Below are positions 22,782 through 33,659 of a stretch of 64,000 nucleotides of DNA, one piece after another. This DNA comes from Melastoma dodecandrum (Eukaryota > Streptophyta > Magnoliopsida > Myrtales > Melastomataceae). The stretch spans positions 526,001 through 590,000 of the forward strand of contig JARUPY010000365.1 in NCBI GenBank assembly GCA_029817715.1, in the 5' to 3' direction. The notes beneath the pieces were generated by a model. The model was not told the DNA's origin. It saw nothing but the letters and a program-made list of their open reading frames with translations, and did not search any database. Numbering within the stretch: position 1 is the stretch's first letter; each line of letters begins with the position of its first letter. The position numbers and the translations under genes were made by a program.

Positions 22782-23717
22782 CTAATCCTCGACCCCGTAA
22801 GACATGTAATTAGTCACGGCCTTTGCACCCTCCGCGATGGCGTGCCGACCCAGCTCCCCCGGCAGTACCAGCCTCACCGCGCTCTGGACTTCCCTCGACG
22901 ACAGGGTCTTCTTCTCCGTGTACCTCGACAGCTTCGCCGCCTCGTCCGCCAGCCGCTCGAACATGTCGTTCATGTACGCGTTCAGCACCTCCATTGCGGC
23001 TGATGATATCCCTAGCTCCGGGTGCACCTGTTTCAGAACCCTGTATACGTACCTCTTGTACTGTTCCGGTTCCCCGCCGCTGCTGCTGATGCCTCCCCCT
23101 TTTCTCCTCCTCCTCCTCCCCTTCGTACTCTTCGTCTCCCCTCGTCCGGCGCCATCGTCTCGCTCCCTGGCTTTCCTGACTTCTCGTTTCTCAGGCGTCA
23201 TCATTATTCCCTGTTTCGGTGCCCCTTCCTTGTCTCCCTTCTCGGTCTCCGGTTCTTCTGTTTCTTCCCCTGTATCATCGCTCCCCTCCGCTTCCCGAAT
23301 CCACGCTTCGTCTCCTGTCTTCCCCACCGTCACTTTCTTCACATCTCCACCCACATCCTCTCGCCGTACCTCAACAACATTAGCCGGTTCCTTCTCCCTC
23401 CCGTCCGCCCCCCTCTTCTCCGGTTCCTTCCTCGGGGTCACCAGTGCAGGCTCCTCAAGGCTCTGGCCCTCTATGGGAATCTCGACCCTACTTCTCTTCT
23501 CTCCCCCTTCTCCCGCTCGTTCAGTTTCTCCACCCCCAACGATCACCGTAGTCCTCAAGACTTCATCCCCGGCATCCTCTTTCCCGATCTCAAACCCAGC
23601 CTCCACCACGATCTCATCCGCCCTCTCACTATCATCAATTATGTGGACCTGGACGGTCTCCTCGACGACCTTCTTGGTCGTCCTTACCACGGCCCTGGCT
23701 TTTCTCTTGGGCGCCAT
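22782..23717 (-). CDS. H2B.8: Long-tailed histone H2B variant (H2B.8/H2B.S class)
   Basis: A single exon of 311 aa. The last 96 residues are a full H2B histone fold: [20 protein letters not shown], then [20 protein letters not shown] and [20 protein letters not shown]. The first 215 or so are a charged, probably disordered tail rich in Glu, Lys, Arg, Gly and Thr, ending in a basic [10 protein letters not shown] cluster. The start [20 protein letters not shown] and the tail type match the angiosperm variant called H2B.8 in sperm and H2B.S in seeds. In Arabidopsis that protein is about 243 aa (from memory) and its disordered tail is linked to chromatin compaction. The C-terminus reads AVTNYMSYG where canonical H2B has AVTKFTSS, so the ubiquitylated lysine is replaced by Asn. 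ATG 23715-23717 is chosen because MAPK is the family start; an upstream in-frame codon is not an ATG with family support. G-box and RY motifs lie just upstream. Confidence 0.92.
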   Translation of the reverse strand: MAPKRKARAVVRTTKKVVEETVQVHIIDDSERADEIVVEAGFEIGKEDAGDEVLRTTVIVGGGETERAGEGGEKRSRVEIPIEGQSLEEPALVTPRKEPEKRGADGREKEPANVVEVRREDVGGDVKKVTVGKTGDEAWIREAEGSDDTGEETEEPETEKGDKEGAPKQGIMMTPEKREVRKARERDDGAGRGETKSTKGRRRRRKGGGISSSGGEPEQYKRYVYRVLKQVHPELGISSAAMEVLNAYMNDMFERLADEAAKLSRYTEKKTLSSREVQSAVRLVLPGELGRHAIAEGAKAVTNYMSYGVED

Positions 23718-23761
23718 ATTGCTCTTTCTCCGGTCCACCTCGTGTTTCAAATCCTTCTTTA

Positions 23762-23838
23762 GTTATAATTCTGACAATATGCATGCAGACATAGTAATCC
23801 CTCTGGTCGGTGTGCTGGACGAGTGGAAGACACGTGTC
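23762..23838 (-). promoter_or_regulatory. Promoter of the H2B variant: TATA-like, RY and G-box/ABRE elements
   Basis: Upstream of the ATG at 23717, reading away from the gene: an ATTATAAC TATA-like element at 23762-23769, ATGCATGCA holding the RY core CATGCA at 23779-23787, and the perfect palindrome GACACGTGTC at 23829-23838, an ACGTGTC-type ABRE. RY sites bind B3 factors such as ABI3/FUS3 and ABREs bind bZIP factors; the pair is typical of seed-maturation promoters. The motifs are seen, the regulation is inferred. Confidence 0.55.
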
Positions 23839-25933
23839 CCGGTGACCGGCGAGAAAACGAACAGCGGTGGAGGATAGATAGACATCACCCATTGATATCG
23901 TAGGGGACAAAAACGGGCCTGGCATTTATGGGCCTGCAATTTGTGGGCCTGAGCTTCTGTTTTTTTTTTGTTTTGTCTTGTTTTATGTGGACAACATTAG
24001 ATAGGAGTAGGAGTAGGAGGTGGGGGGGCGTTGAAAAGGGAGGCTCTAACTTCTACTACTCTCGATATGCCCACAAAAGATGAGGCGTGTGACCTCGTGG
24101 AGTGTGTTGATGCATTGAAACTTGTGGTTCTTGGGTTTGACAAAGGAAAAGGTGTGAACTAATCATTGTGCATGAGTGATGATGGATTGCCTTGACTATC
24201 ATCAAAAAATAATCCCCTGCAATTACGATGAGACAGCGACCCTCATTTTAATACCAAGCCAGTAATAATTAATTAATGTCTAATAATTAGTTGGTCTCAC
24301 CTAATAGCAACTATATCTCTAGTCTCTTGTGTAGATCTAATAAATGAAGGCCTAAGATGGTGGTTTTGGGGGGGGGGGGGTCCCTGTGGTTTTTGTTTAT
24401 AGGGTTACAAAAGATTTTAGTTATTTAGTACCTTGGATTCTTCTCTTGGCCCGAAACCTCCCCCTCCAACATGAATTTGGAAAAGAACCCCACCACAGGA
24501 CACGACAAACAAGTAAGAAATTCAACTAACAAACGCGTCGAATTATTTAGTATAGGGTGGCTCTCTTTCTTGTTATTTGGGTCTCACTCGTTTTTTCTTT
24601 TCTTTTTTGCTTTTGATTGGATAATAGAATCCAATGGAAGAGGTGGGTGTTATTATCAGTTAGTTACTTCTTCTTCTTGAGCTTCGGACCGTGAGGAGAG
24701 AGAGGTCAATGTTTGTCGCGTGATGAAACAACTCCCCTCCCCCCCACCCAACAACAACAACAACTTTCTTTAGCTTTGACATTTTTCTCACCAAGTTGTT
24801 AAGTCAATATCATCATCACCATCATCATCATCAAGAGTAAGCAATGATTTTGCCCCGTGGAGGAGGCTTCCGCCTCTGAGATATGCCATCCTTATCGACA
24901 ATCGCACGTGAAGATTCTCTCTCTTTTTTAATTGAAAAAACAATGAATTTAATAGAGTTCTGAATTTCATGGATGAAAGGAGAAAGAAGAAGAGGAAGAA
25001 GAAGATGGGGGAACCCGAGGAAAGGAGGAGCAAACACTTCTCAACTCTCTCCCTCCCTCCCCCTTGTCTGTCCCTCTTCCTTTTTCCAAGAAAGAAACAC
25101 ATCGACAACTTCCACCATTAAAACCTCCCCCTCATTGTCTGTATGATATAGTTCAATATCTGCTTCCCTCGACTTTGAAGATGCACAATCTTTCAACAAC
25201 ATAAAAAGCTATACATACTACATGAGATTTCAATAAGGGGAGATCTTTTGCATCTAAACTTTGGGATGTACCCCTTGTTCTCCCCCTTTCACAAATATTG
25301 ATTCAGCTATTAGCTTTGCTTGGACTTGAATTCCCCTTGTTCACCATCTCTTCTCAATCTTGTAACATCATCCTTGAAAAGATGGAGGGCTCAGTCAAAT
25401 CGAGTGTATGATATTAAATTAACCCTCAAGAATCGGAACACTAATCTCATTTCCCCCCAAAATTCTTTCTTGTTCTAATTTAGGACAAAATTCGAAGACA
25501 GTTGAACAAGGGAAAGGAAGTTCCTTCGGGGCAATCACTAGTTGAGAAAAATGCTGCATGTAGCAAGTAAAAAAGATCGACTCTTGAAGGAAATTGTAAG
25601 AAGACTTACACCGAACGGGACGATAACGTATCGAGATTTTTTATTACAAGATCATCGGTCCTATGTACAAAAGCAAAAAACCCTCCCCTGTTCCAGTAAA
25701 AAAAAATTGAGCTGATTCGCGCAACAACCCATAGTAAACCATCATACATACTAAACCATAAGCAGACTTTCTCCCCGGTTAGTTTTACTACAATTGTTTA
25801 CTAACCGTGCAATAACCTCGAAACCCTAAGCTGCTGTTAAGACCACCGTAGTGAAGTCCTCGAATTATCTCCTCCGTGTGTGTGTTGCGGGGGGGATTTT
25901 TGTGTAAGAGGAGATCATGGGATCCCGATATAT
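23839..25933. other. Intergenic, no gene recognised
   Basis: AT-rich spacer with a poly-G run at about 24368-24380, CAT/CTT microsatellite-like stretches (24805-24835, 24975-25000) and short open frames without domains. The part from about 25600 is probably the 3' UTR of the SMR gene on the minus strand. Confidence 0.5.
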
Positions 25934-26314
25934 TTAAACGCTGGTGCACCGCTTCTTCGACTGCCCGTAATACCTCCTGAAGAAAGACTCCACCTCCTCT
26001 CTCCCTGTCGACTCGAAGAACTGCAGCTCGGTCGCCTTCCTCTTGTGAGAATTCCAAGGCGCCGGCCACTTCCTTGGGGTCGGGGGGCAGCTTCTTGCCT
26101 CGGGTATCTTGTGATCGTCGGAGGTCGGGGTTCGACACTCTTCCCCTTGGCCATACGCAAGGTCGCCGACCACGTTCGACGAGGGAGGGGGCGGAGACGA
26201 AAGCGGGTCTTGATGAGACAGCAAAGTTGTAGTAGAGCAGTCGCAACCCAAGGGTGGTGAAGGGTCTCCCATGGAGGGAGGGATTTGAGGGGTCGGAATT
26301 TCGTGTGTGGACAT
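25934..26314 (-). CDS. SIAMESE-RELATED (SMR) cyclin-dependent kinase inhibitor
   Basis: A single exon of 126 aa. SMR proteins bind CDK-cyclin complexes and halt division, promoting endoreduplication or the stress checkpoint. Two family motifs are plain: CRTPTSDDHKIPEA at residues 60-73, which carries a TP phosphosite and the HKIP core, and FFESTGREEVESFFRRYYG at about 99-117. A short basic stretch (SHKRKA) lies between them. The N-terminus is Pro/Ser-rich. The start is ATG 26312-26314 (MSTHEIPTP). The frame stays open upstream through a GA repeat, but that part looks like leader, not protein. The length fits the family (about 80-130 aa). I cannot assign a specific SMR number. Confidence 0.88.
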   Translation of the reverse strand: MSTHEIPTPQIPPSMGDPSPPLGCDCSTTTLLSHQDPLSSPPPPSSNVVGDLAYGQGEECRTPTSDDHKIPEARSCPPTPRKWPAPWNSHKRKATELQFFESTGREEVESFFRRYYGQSKKRCTSV

Positions 26315-26406
26315 GGTATTATGATATGACGACGAGGAAGGGAGTCGTGGGAGGGAGGGAGGGAGGAAAAGGCGTGGAAAGAGGTTTTTGTTTTGGTGTT
26401 GGCTTT

Positions 26407-26428
26407 GAGAGAGAGAGAGAGAGAGAGA
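26407..26428. repeat. (GA)n tract in the SMR leader
   Basis: An uninterrupted GA run of about 22 bases, roughly 95 bases upstream of the SMR start codon. On the gene strand it reads CT/TC. Such runs are common in plant 5' UTRs and can bind BBR/BPC GAGA-binding factors. Confidence 0.7.
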
Positions 26429-28256
26429 TGTTGATGTATGTTCCAAAGTCTCCCTCCCTCCCTTATCTTGTAAGAAGAAAAGAAAAGCTGTGCCTCTGTC
26501 CGTTCAATCTGGTTGTCTACTCCTCGCCCCCCCTTCCTATTTTACCCTCGTTCGATCGAAAGAGTAATCACTTTCTTACTTTATAGCTAGGTACCAGAGC
26601 CAGGCTTTCTAATAACTTTCACTGCTCCTACCTTTGGGGGGGACAACCCGAACGTTGTCGTAAAACAATGTCGTAATTAATTCGTACTATACTAATACAA
26701 ACACACCCTCTGAAGTCCTTCCCGTTTCTTATACAAAATTGGAATACGACCTATGAGGTCGCTCTCGCATCGCCAGATGGGCATGCAAATGAAGGTGAAA
26801 CTCCCGCAGATGAAGGTGCTCTCCTTGTCCATTTCAAGGGAGTGAAATAAAATAAGGAGGGTGGGGGAGGGGGGCCTTCAAATCCAAAGTACATCATGGT
26901 AGGGGAAGGGGGTGAGGGCGTTAAGAAGCGTGCGGACAGTCGTTTCAATTCAATGCACCGAAACGTGGCGGCCGGAAACAAGACACGTTCAACAAGCAAT
27001 TTTGTGTTTTTGACGTAGGACGACGACTTACCTGAACAACGAAACCTGATCCTGTTTGTATTTCAGAGGTGTAAAGGAATCCCATGCAAACAGTGAAACC
27101 CTACACTGTTTCAATTATTTCATCAGCACCCCTCAACTCAATCCCCCCATCGTCTCGATACGTCACTTCAGAACCCTCCCCCATCTCCCCCCCCCCCCCA
27201 CCTTCTTCACTCTTGCCTTCACGTAACTAACGTCTGACCCAACAACTCCCTCTCTAGTAAACTTACACCTACTATCCATCCCTATGGCATTATAAACCTA
27301 CGTCGTACCCCCTTCTTTTTCCTCATTCGTCTCCATACGTTTCGCATCGGATACCCTGGCTCAATCGATAACCTAAAAGGGCACGTGTTGGGACTTTTAT
27401 TCATGTTTTTTTTTCCATAATCACAGGCAGGGAAACTGTAAGAAAAGTTCCCGTGGGCGCGACTGACAGGGTGCGAGGGGGGCGGATTAACAATTTTGGA
27501 AGCTTTGCGATGAGAATATATATACACAGACGGACCAAATGGGAATTTTTGGGGAGTAGTTTCCCGTCGGTTGTCTTCTTTGGATTTTCTTTTTTAAAAC
27601 AGAGAGTTGAAAATGAAATAGAGAAAGGGAGGAAGAAGACATCTCCATCGACGTGAAACTTCTCAAATTGTGTTTGGATTCGTGCATAAAAACTAACGAC
27701 ACGGGGATGATCCCCTCTCTCCCCCTCCCCCCCATGTGTGTGTGTCTTTTGTTTTATGTTTTAGTACCAGTGTGTATGTGTGTGTGTGTGTGTCCGCTGG
27801 GATCCAAGGTTGTCCGGAACCCAATGGTGAGTGAGTGCATCGATCGAATCGTTCCAAATTTTACCATCGAAATGTGAACCCCCCCACCGGGGAGAATGAA
27901 ATCGGAAAATAATGCCAATGCAGATGCTGCTGGGCTTACTCAGACTGACAAGGTGCAGAGAAAAATAAAATGAGAAAATAGACGACGACGACAGGTTGGG
28001 CTTTGATCTTCTTGGGCCGAGATTAATATTGGGCTTACATGAAACAAGACGAGGCCCAACTCAAAGGGCCCGGATTCAAGAATCAATTTTGAATTGTTGT
28101 CCGTGGGTTACTCCCCTAGTGAATAAATCTCAAGTGTTTTGACTTTATTATTCATGTTTCCGGTGAACTACCCAACAAAGATATTCAAAGAGTCGTATTG
28201 GTGGCGTTGTAATAGTATTTTAGTTTGCGTGATGGCGTCGGGGTTGACGATTTTCC

Positions 28257-28292
<36 letters not shown>

Positions 28293-28334
28293 TGCTACTT
28301 AGCTGCACCATTAACTCGATGACAGACAGACACG
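26429..28334. other. Intergenic with microsatellites
   Basis: SMR promoter region, then spacer without recognisable genes. It holds a C-rich run at 27187-27200, a (GT)n tract at about 27770-27793 and an (AG)n tract at 28258-28290. GGCCCA-like motifs occur near 28010-28070. Open frames here have no domain. Confidence 0.5.
28258..28290. repeat. (AG)n microsatellite
   Basis: About 16 AG units, 35 bases before the target duplication of the foldback element. Likely length-variable. Confidence 0.85.
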
Positions 28335-28974
28335 GAGTTTTGTTCCATAATGACGTCAATGACGCACTAACGAAAATAATTCGCGAACTAACCCACCAAA
28401 ATCGGCCTTACAAAGGCCGACTTTGGTCCTCAAGGAAGTCGGCCTTTGTAAGGCCGACTTTGGTTTTGGATAATGAAAGTCGGCCTTACAAAGGCCGACT
28501 TCACCGCACTTAGAAAAAATTTTAGCAAACGAAGTCTGGGACGCAAGGCGGACTTGGATGTTGGGGAATGAAAGTCGGCCTTACAAAGGCCGATTTCCTC
28601 AATTATTATTTTTTTTTTCTTTTCTTCTTTTGAATTAAAAAAAAAAAAACTAAAGGGAAGTCGGCCTTACATTCAAAGACAAAAGAAAATTGAGGATTCA
28701 AAAGACAAAAAAAAAAAAATTAAGAAAGTCGGCCTTTTTCATTCCCTAAAACCGAAGTCGGCCTTACAAAGGCCGACTTTCTTCATGCAGCGTCCCAGAC
28801 TTCGTTTGCTAAAATTTTTTCTAAGTGTGGTGAAGTCGGCCTTCTTCCATTCGCCAAAACCAAAGTCGGCCTTCCAAAGGCCGACTTTGGTGGGTTAGTT
28901 TCGCGAAATATATTTTCAAACTGCGTCATTTGGCGAAATATTTCGCCAAATGACGTCATTATGAAACAAAACTC
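28335..28974. mobile_element. Non-autonomous foldback transposon, Mutator-like (MULE-type MITE)
   Basis: The element is 640 bp. Its ends are 24-bp terminal inverted repeats at 28335-28358 and 28951-28974, beginning GAGTTTTGTT, with a single mismatch (position 11). They are flanked by a perfect 10-bp direct repeat, GACAGACACG, at 28325-28334 and 28975-28984. A 9-10 bp target duplication and GAG-type ends point to the Mutator superfamily. Inside, the two halves are imperfect inverted copies: for example, the AGAAAAAATTTTAGCAAACG segment in the left arm is repeated in reverse orientation in the right arm. The arms carry six copies of a palindrome, GTCGGCCTT-ACA-AAGGCCGAC, and three half copies. 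There is no coding capacity, so a transposase would have to act in trans. The transcript could fold into a long hairpin and feed small-RNA production (inference). Confidence 0.85.
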
Positions 28975-28984
28975 GACAGACACG

Positions 28985-31315
28985 CCCATCTCTTTAACGA
29001 CATAATTCATTGGCGCCGTCGTCATCAAGACAACAGTCTTTGTGTTTTAACGAGAGATGATATCGTGGTCCCACTCCCGTGTCCGAATCGTCAGTGTCTT
29101 GGGGTCCTTAATAATTGTTCCTCGTCACATGTAGTGTAATGCCATGCCAAGCCATGCCCCCACCCCACCCACCACCTACGCAGTTATCGTCGTACCATAT
29201 AAACAAAACATGATAATAATACTAATAATAATAAAAGAAAGAAGCTTAGCTTAGCTTAGCTACGGATGGAACATTTTCGTAGGTTAATTATCTTGGGAGT
29301 GTTTGGTTGGGATCTGACTTAGTTAAAATTCGACCCGACGATGAAATAAAAAGGAAACTTTATTTCCTTGTCTGAATCGTTCCGGATAGAAGGACTGCCC
29401 GAATCGAGAGGTTCCATAAATAAAGCCTCTGGCATTGGTAAAAAAGAAGGAAGAAAACCACACCTCCCCCCCGGTTTATATGGCGGCTGGGGTTTTGGTG
29501 CGTAGGAGTCAAAAATGAAGAAGAAGAAGAAGAAAGAAGGTCCCAAAAGCCTCCTCTCTATGTCGTCCACCTAATCTAATATACGACGCCATGCCACACG
29601 TATAAATTTGTTTTGTTTTTTTTTTATCTATAAAGAAAAACGGATATAGAAAAAAAGGATGGGGATGGAATGAATCGATCCTAATCTTTCTTTCTTTCTA
29701 CCGCATTTAATAAACCACAAGTCAACGAGTTGGCATAGAATACCTTTGAAACACGCATCCAAACCCAATACTTCCAGACAGGTCGCCCGAAAGAACAGCT
29801 TGACTACAAAATTAAATTGAATAAACACCAAAAAAGGGTTTTTTTTTTAATTTCTTAAAGTCGATCGCACCGACAGTTAAAAAGCACAAAAAGTGTAACA
29901 AAAATGATGACATTGAGGGGAGGGCTTTTTGGAAGAGGGAGGGGTGTTATTTAAAAGGACAAAAGAAGTGGGACTTTGAATCATTGTTAGTTGAGTTCCA
30001 ATCCCAAATGGGTTTATTATTTCTTTTATATCTTTTGTTGGGTTATGTCTCGATTTTTGTTTCTTTGGTGTATAAAGATTAAATACTTGTGGTCCGATCC
30101 CTTTTATCAATGATGGACCAACAAATCTAATTCCGGCTTGTTTTCTTTCTCTTTTGCTGCATCGGCATTCTGTCTCGTCTTTGTCACCTTCTTTAGTTAC
30201 TCATCGACTTCTAGCAAATGACCATCAAAACGAACAACGTTGTGTGTCTCATTCGCATGGTCGACCGAGGTTTTTGTTAGCAGTCGTGGTCTGTCGTAGT
30301 TAGTTTAAATGGGATGTAATTATCACTAGTTGGTTTGCGGATCTACTCTCAAGTCTAGCCTGTTCCCTATTTCATCATCGGTTACAAACTCACCCTAATA
30401 TTATGCACGAATTAATAAAGACCGTGTACAAACACTCCAACTCTTCCCAACTCAAATTCATTCCCCTGACAACTCCTGACAATATAATTCGAAGTTTCCC
30501 ATCCGCCCGATTTTGTACATCATCATTATCATTGTAAAAAAAAAAGGTTGATTGTTACGTTGTCTTGGCTTGGCCATGTGCCCTTCACGCGTCCTCTCCA
30601 AAGGTAACATTCCCCACCTCCATGGCATGCCGCAGTCACGGGCAAGAGCCAGCCAGCCGACGGTGTCCGCTGTTGTCCTAATTTTGACCATTCATTTGAT
30701 GTAAGCTTTGTTACGATAGAATTCATGAAATACTATTCGAGTTTTCTTTCTCTGTAAGAGTTTTGTATGAAAATATAATTAATTTTAAAAAATTTTTATG
30801 AAATACGATTTAAATTTTATAAAATACGATTTTATCATCGAAAACGCGCCTTTTAATATACAAAGAGGACGCAGTTTGAAAACGCGCCCAATGTTTGATT
30901 GAATAGCAAATGGCGGGTAAAACCCGCCGCAATCGAATGATGGGCATCCAAATCGGAGTCCGAAAAAAGATAAATACTTATAATAAATATCAGATGTGAA
31001 TTCCAGATTTGAGGAAGCTTCTTTCTCTTCTCCCTCCTCCCCCAGCTGTCCTTGTTATCTATTTCACAATCATTCTTTCTTCAACCCCCTCCCCCCTCCC
31101 CTCTTTCTTTTCATCATCTTTTTTTACGGTTGTCCTGTCAGAAGTCGCGACCCGACAGCCCCAACGAACTCAACATCAGAGCAGAAGACATCGAAGCCAC
31201 TCGATCTGATCTCTCCCTCGTTCGGGTTTTTCCCTTTTTTTGTTTCTTTTTGGATTCGGAAAGCACTGGAATTCCATCCTCCCCCTCGACTTGATATAAC
31301 AGGGGATTCGGAATC
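28985..31315. other. Intergenic, no gene recognised
   Basis: AT-rich spacer with TAA/AAG microsatellite-like runs (29205-29245, 29515-29535). From about 31000 there is a CT-rich leader in front of the aspartic protease start. Open frames on either strand lack domains. Confidence 0.5.
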
Positions 31316-33659
31316 ATGGCGGCCAGAGAGCTGCCTCTAGCTGCTGCGGTTATGATACTTTGCATGGCGGGAACTTCGGCCGCGTTCTTCCCGGCTAGAC
31401 TGACTCTGGAGAGAGCTTTCCCCGTGAAAGGCCACAGGAGCCCCGAGCTGAAGGAACTGTTGGAGCGCGACAGGATGCGCCACGGGAGGATGCTGCAATC
31501 CAAGGACGTCGTCGATTTCCCGGTCGAAGGGTCTTACGATCCGTTCACCGTCGGGTCAGTACCCGGAGTGGATTGTCGATCCGTGCGACGAGTTTAGGGG
31601 GGCGCTTGGAAGTTGACCAACGAACTTGGTTTGATTTCCATCCCTTTTGCAGGCTTTATTACACCAAAGTACAGCTGGGGAATCCCCCGACGGATTTCTA
31701 CGTCCAGATCGATACGGGGAGCGATGTCTTGTGGGTCAACTGCAATTCCTGCAGAGGTTGCCCTGGAAAGAGTGGATTGCCAGTTAACTTAAAATCCCTC
31801 CCTTTCCTAATTATCAATCTCAATCGATTGCTTCTGTGTTCGGCGGGTGGATGCCTGTCTGTTTAGCTATTTTTTCAGCGATTTTAGTCTATCCGTTTTA
31901 TCACAGATTCCCGTTAATGAATTCGATACTTCGAGCTCGACTTCCGCCTCGACGGTGTCATGTTCGGGCCAGTTGTGCTCGCAAGGGATCCTGTCGGCCG
32001 ATTCGACATGTTCTGGTTCGACTTGTGACTTCTCGTTCCAGTACGGGGACGGGAGTAGTGCCTCCGGATATTATGTATCCGATAAGATGCACTTTGACAC
32101 CATACAAGGGAATTCCCAGGCTGCGAATTCCTCCGCTTCCGTTGTCTTCGGGTACTTGCGACTTTGAATTTCCTGGAACGAAAGGACGAGAGAGATGAAT
32201 TTCACTGATTCCAGTTTGGATTTGACTATGGAATCAGGTGTAGTACCACCGTGACGGGGGAACTGACGAAGTCGGAAAGGGCGGTTTCTGGGATTTTCGG
32301 GTTTGGACAGCAAAGCTTGTCGGTTATTTCTCAGCTTGCCTCGCAGGGAGCAACCCCTAAAGTCTTCTCGCACTGTCTGAAAGGTGATGCTCACGGCGGT
32401 GGCATATTGGTTCTCGGCGAGATCGTCGAGCCTAACATCGTGTTCAGTCCATTGGTCCCTTCGCAGTACGTATATGAAAATCTGAGTCGCTCTTTCCTTT
32501 TCCCAATTTCGCTTTGTTGAGCAACTTCTCTTCTTAATTTGCAGGCCTCATTACAACTTAAATCTGCAAAGCATTTCAGTCGGCAGACAGAAACTGTCGG
32601 TCCCTTCATCAGTTTATTCCACGTCGAGTACCCAAGGGACTATAATCGATTCTGGAACAACATTAGCGTACCTCGCCGAACAAGCCTATGATCCATTTGT
32701 CAGCGCTGTAAGTTCCTCGAGTCATGTGATCTGTGCTGCTCCAGAGTTTTCCTCGAACTATTAACAAGTATCAATCCAATGTTTCGGCCGCAGATTTCCA
32801 ATTCTGTTGCACAGACTGCTCAGCCGGTTTCAGAGCAGGGAAGCCAGTGCTACCTGATCACATCCAGGTTTCGATACCTTGCCATGTTTCCTTCTAGTCC
32901 TCTGATGTCATAGCCCATCCGATAAACATCAGCAGGCAGGCTAACACGATCCTGGTGTCCTAAATCTGCAGCGTTACTGACGTGTTTCCTCAAGTTAGTT
33001 TTAATTTCGAGGGGGCTACCATGACATTAGGTCCTCGAGACTACCTCCTGCAACAGGATTCAATTGTAAGAACGAATCGTATTTCGCTGTTTCTTTTTCC
33101 TAGGGAGTTTTCCGGGAGAATTTTGTTTTGATTCTAGCGATCGGTTCCTCGGGGACGTTAATTTTAGGGTGGTGCCGAAGTATGGTGCATGGGATTCTCT
33201 AAAATCTCAGGACAAGATATAACAATCTTAGGAGGTATGATCGGAAAGACAAATCTAATTCTGATGAAATCAGTCGTTGCTGTCATTTGTGGGTTTTGAA
33301 GATTAACGTTTGGCTGATTTTACTGCAGACCTTGTTCTGAAGGACAAGATCATTGTCTATGATCTAGCAAATCAACGGATCGGATGGGCGAACTACGACT
33401 GTAAGTTTTCCTCTTTTTGCTTCTCTGAAAGTTGCGGTAGCCGCGCCTAGCCGAGTCCTGATGTGTGATCATGTCTGGTACTTGATCAGGTTCCATGTCT
33501 GTGAACGTTTCAACCACAACAAATACCGGGACGAACGAGTACGTCAATGCAGGTCCGTTGAGCGACAATAGTAATGGTTTTCCTGGCTTGTCAATACATC
33601 TCTCCGAGATAGCCGGCCCCATCATCTTGTCAGTTGCGTGTGCCTTTGCTTTCTTATAG
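31316..33659 (+). CDS. A1-family aspartic protease, secreted and probably membrane- or GPI-anchored
   Basis: Ten exons: 31316-31554, 31653-31782, 31907-32151, 32238-32465, 32545-32707, 32794-32867, 32972-33065, 33168-33234, 33329-33400 and 33490-33659, giving 493 aa with matching phases. A signal peptide covers about residues 1-22 ([20 protein letters not shown]). The pepsin fold is clear: [12 protein letters not shown], the first catalytic motif [12 protein letters not shown] near residue 100, the Cys-rich plant insert (CSGQLCSQ...CSGSTCDF), the [14 protein letters not shown] flap, and the second catalytic motif [12 protein letters not shown] near 315. A hydrophobic C-terminus ([12 protein letters not shown]) after a Ser/Asn-rich stretch suggests a GPI signal or membrane anchor. 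It belongs to the plant nepenthesin-like group around Arabidopsis At5g22850 (from memory). The substrate is unknown. Confidence 0.93.

Noticed and set aside
24788..25108. Minus-strand open frame of 106 codons
   Set aside because: Runs of Phe/Leu/Ser come from a GAA/CTT-rich microsatellite; no family features.
26315..26446. Longer SMR start upstream (through the GA repeat)
   Set aside because: The extension is Ser/Leu/Pro low-complexity sequence derived from the CT/GA repeat and lacks an ATG with family support; MSTHE at 26314 is the better start.
28395..28890. Regularly repeated palindromes that resemble a CRISPR array
   Set aside because: Repeat spacing is irregular, repeats occur in both orientations as a foldback, and the genome is a plant. 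The terminal inverted repeats and target duplication explain it as a transposon.
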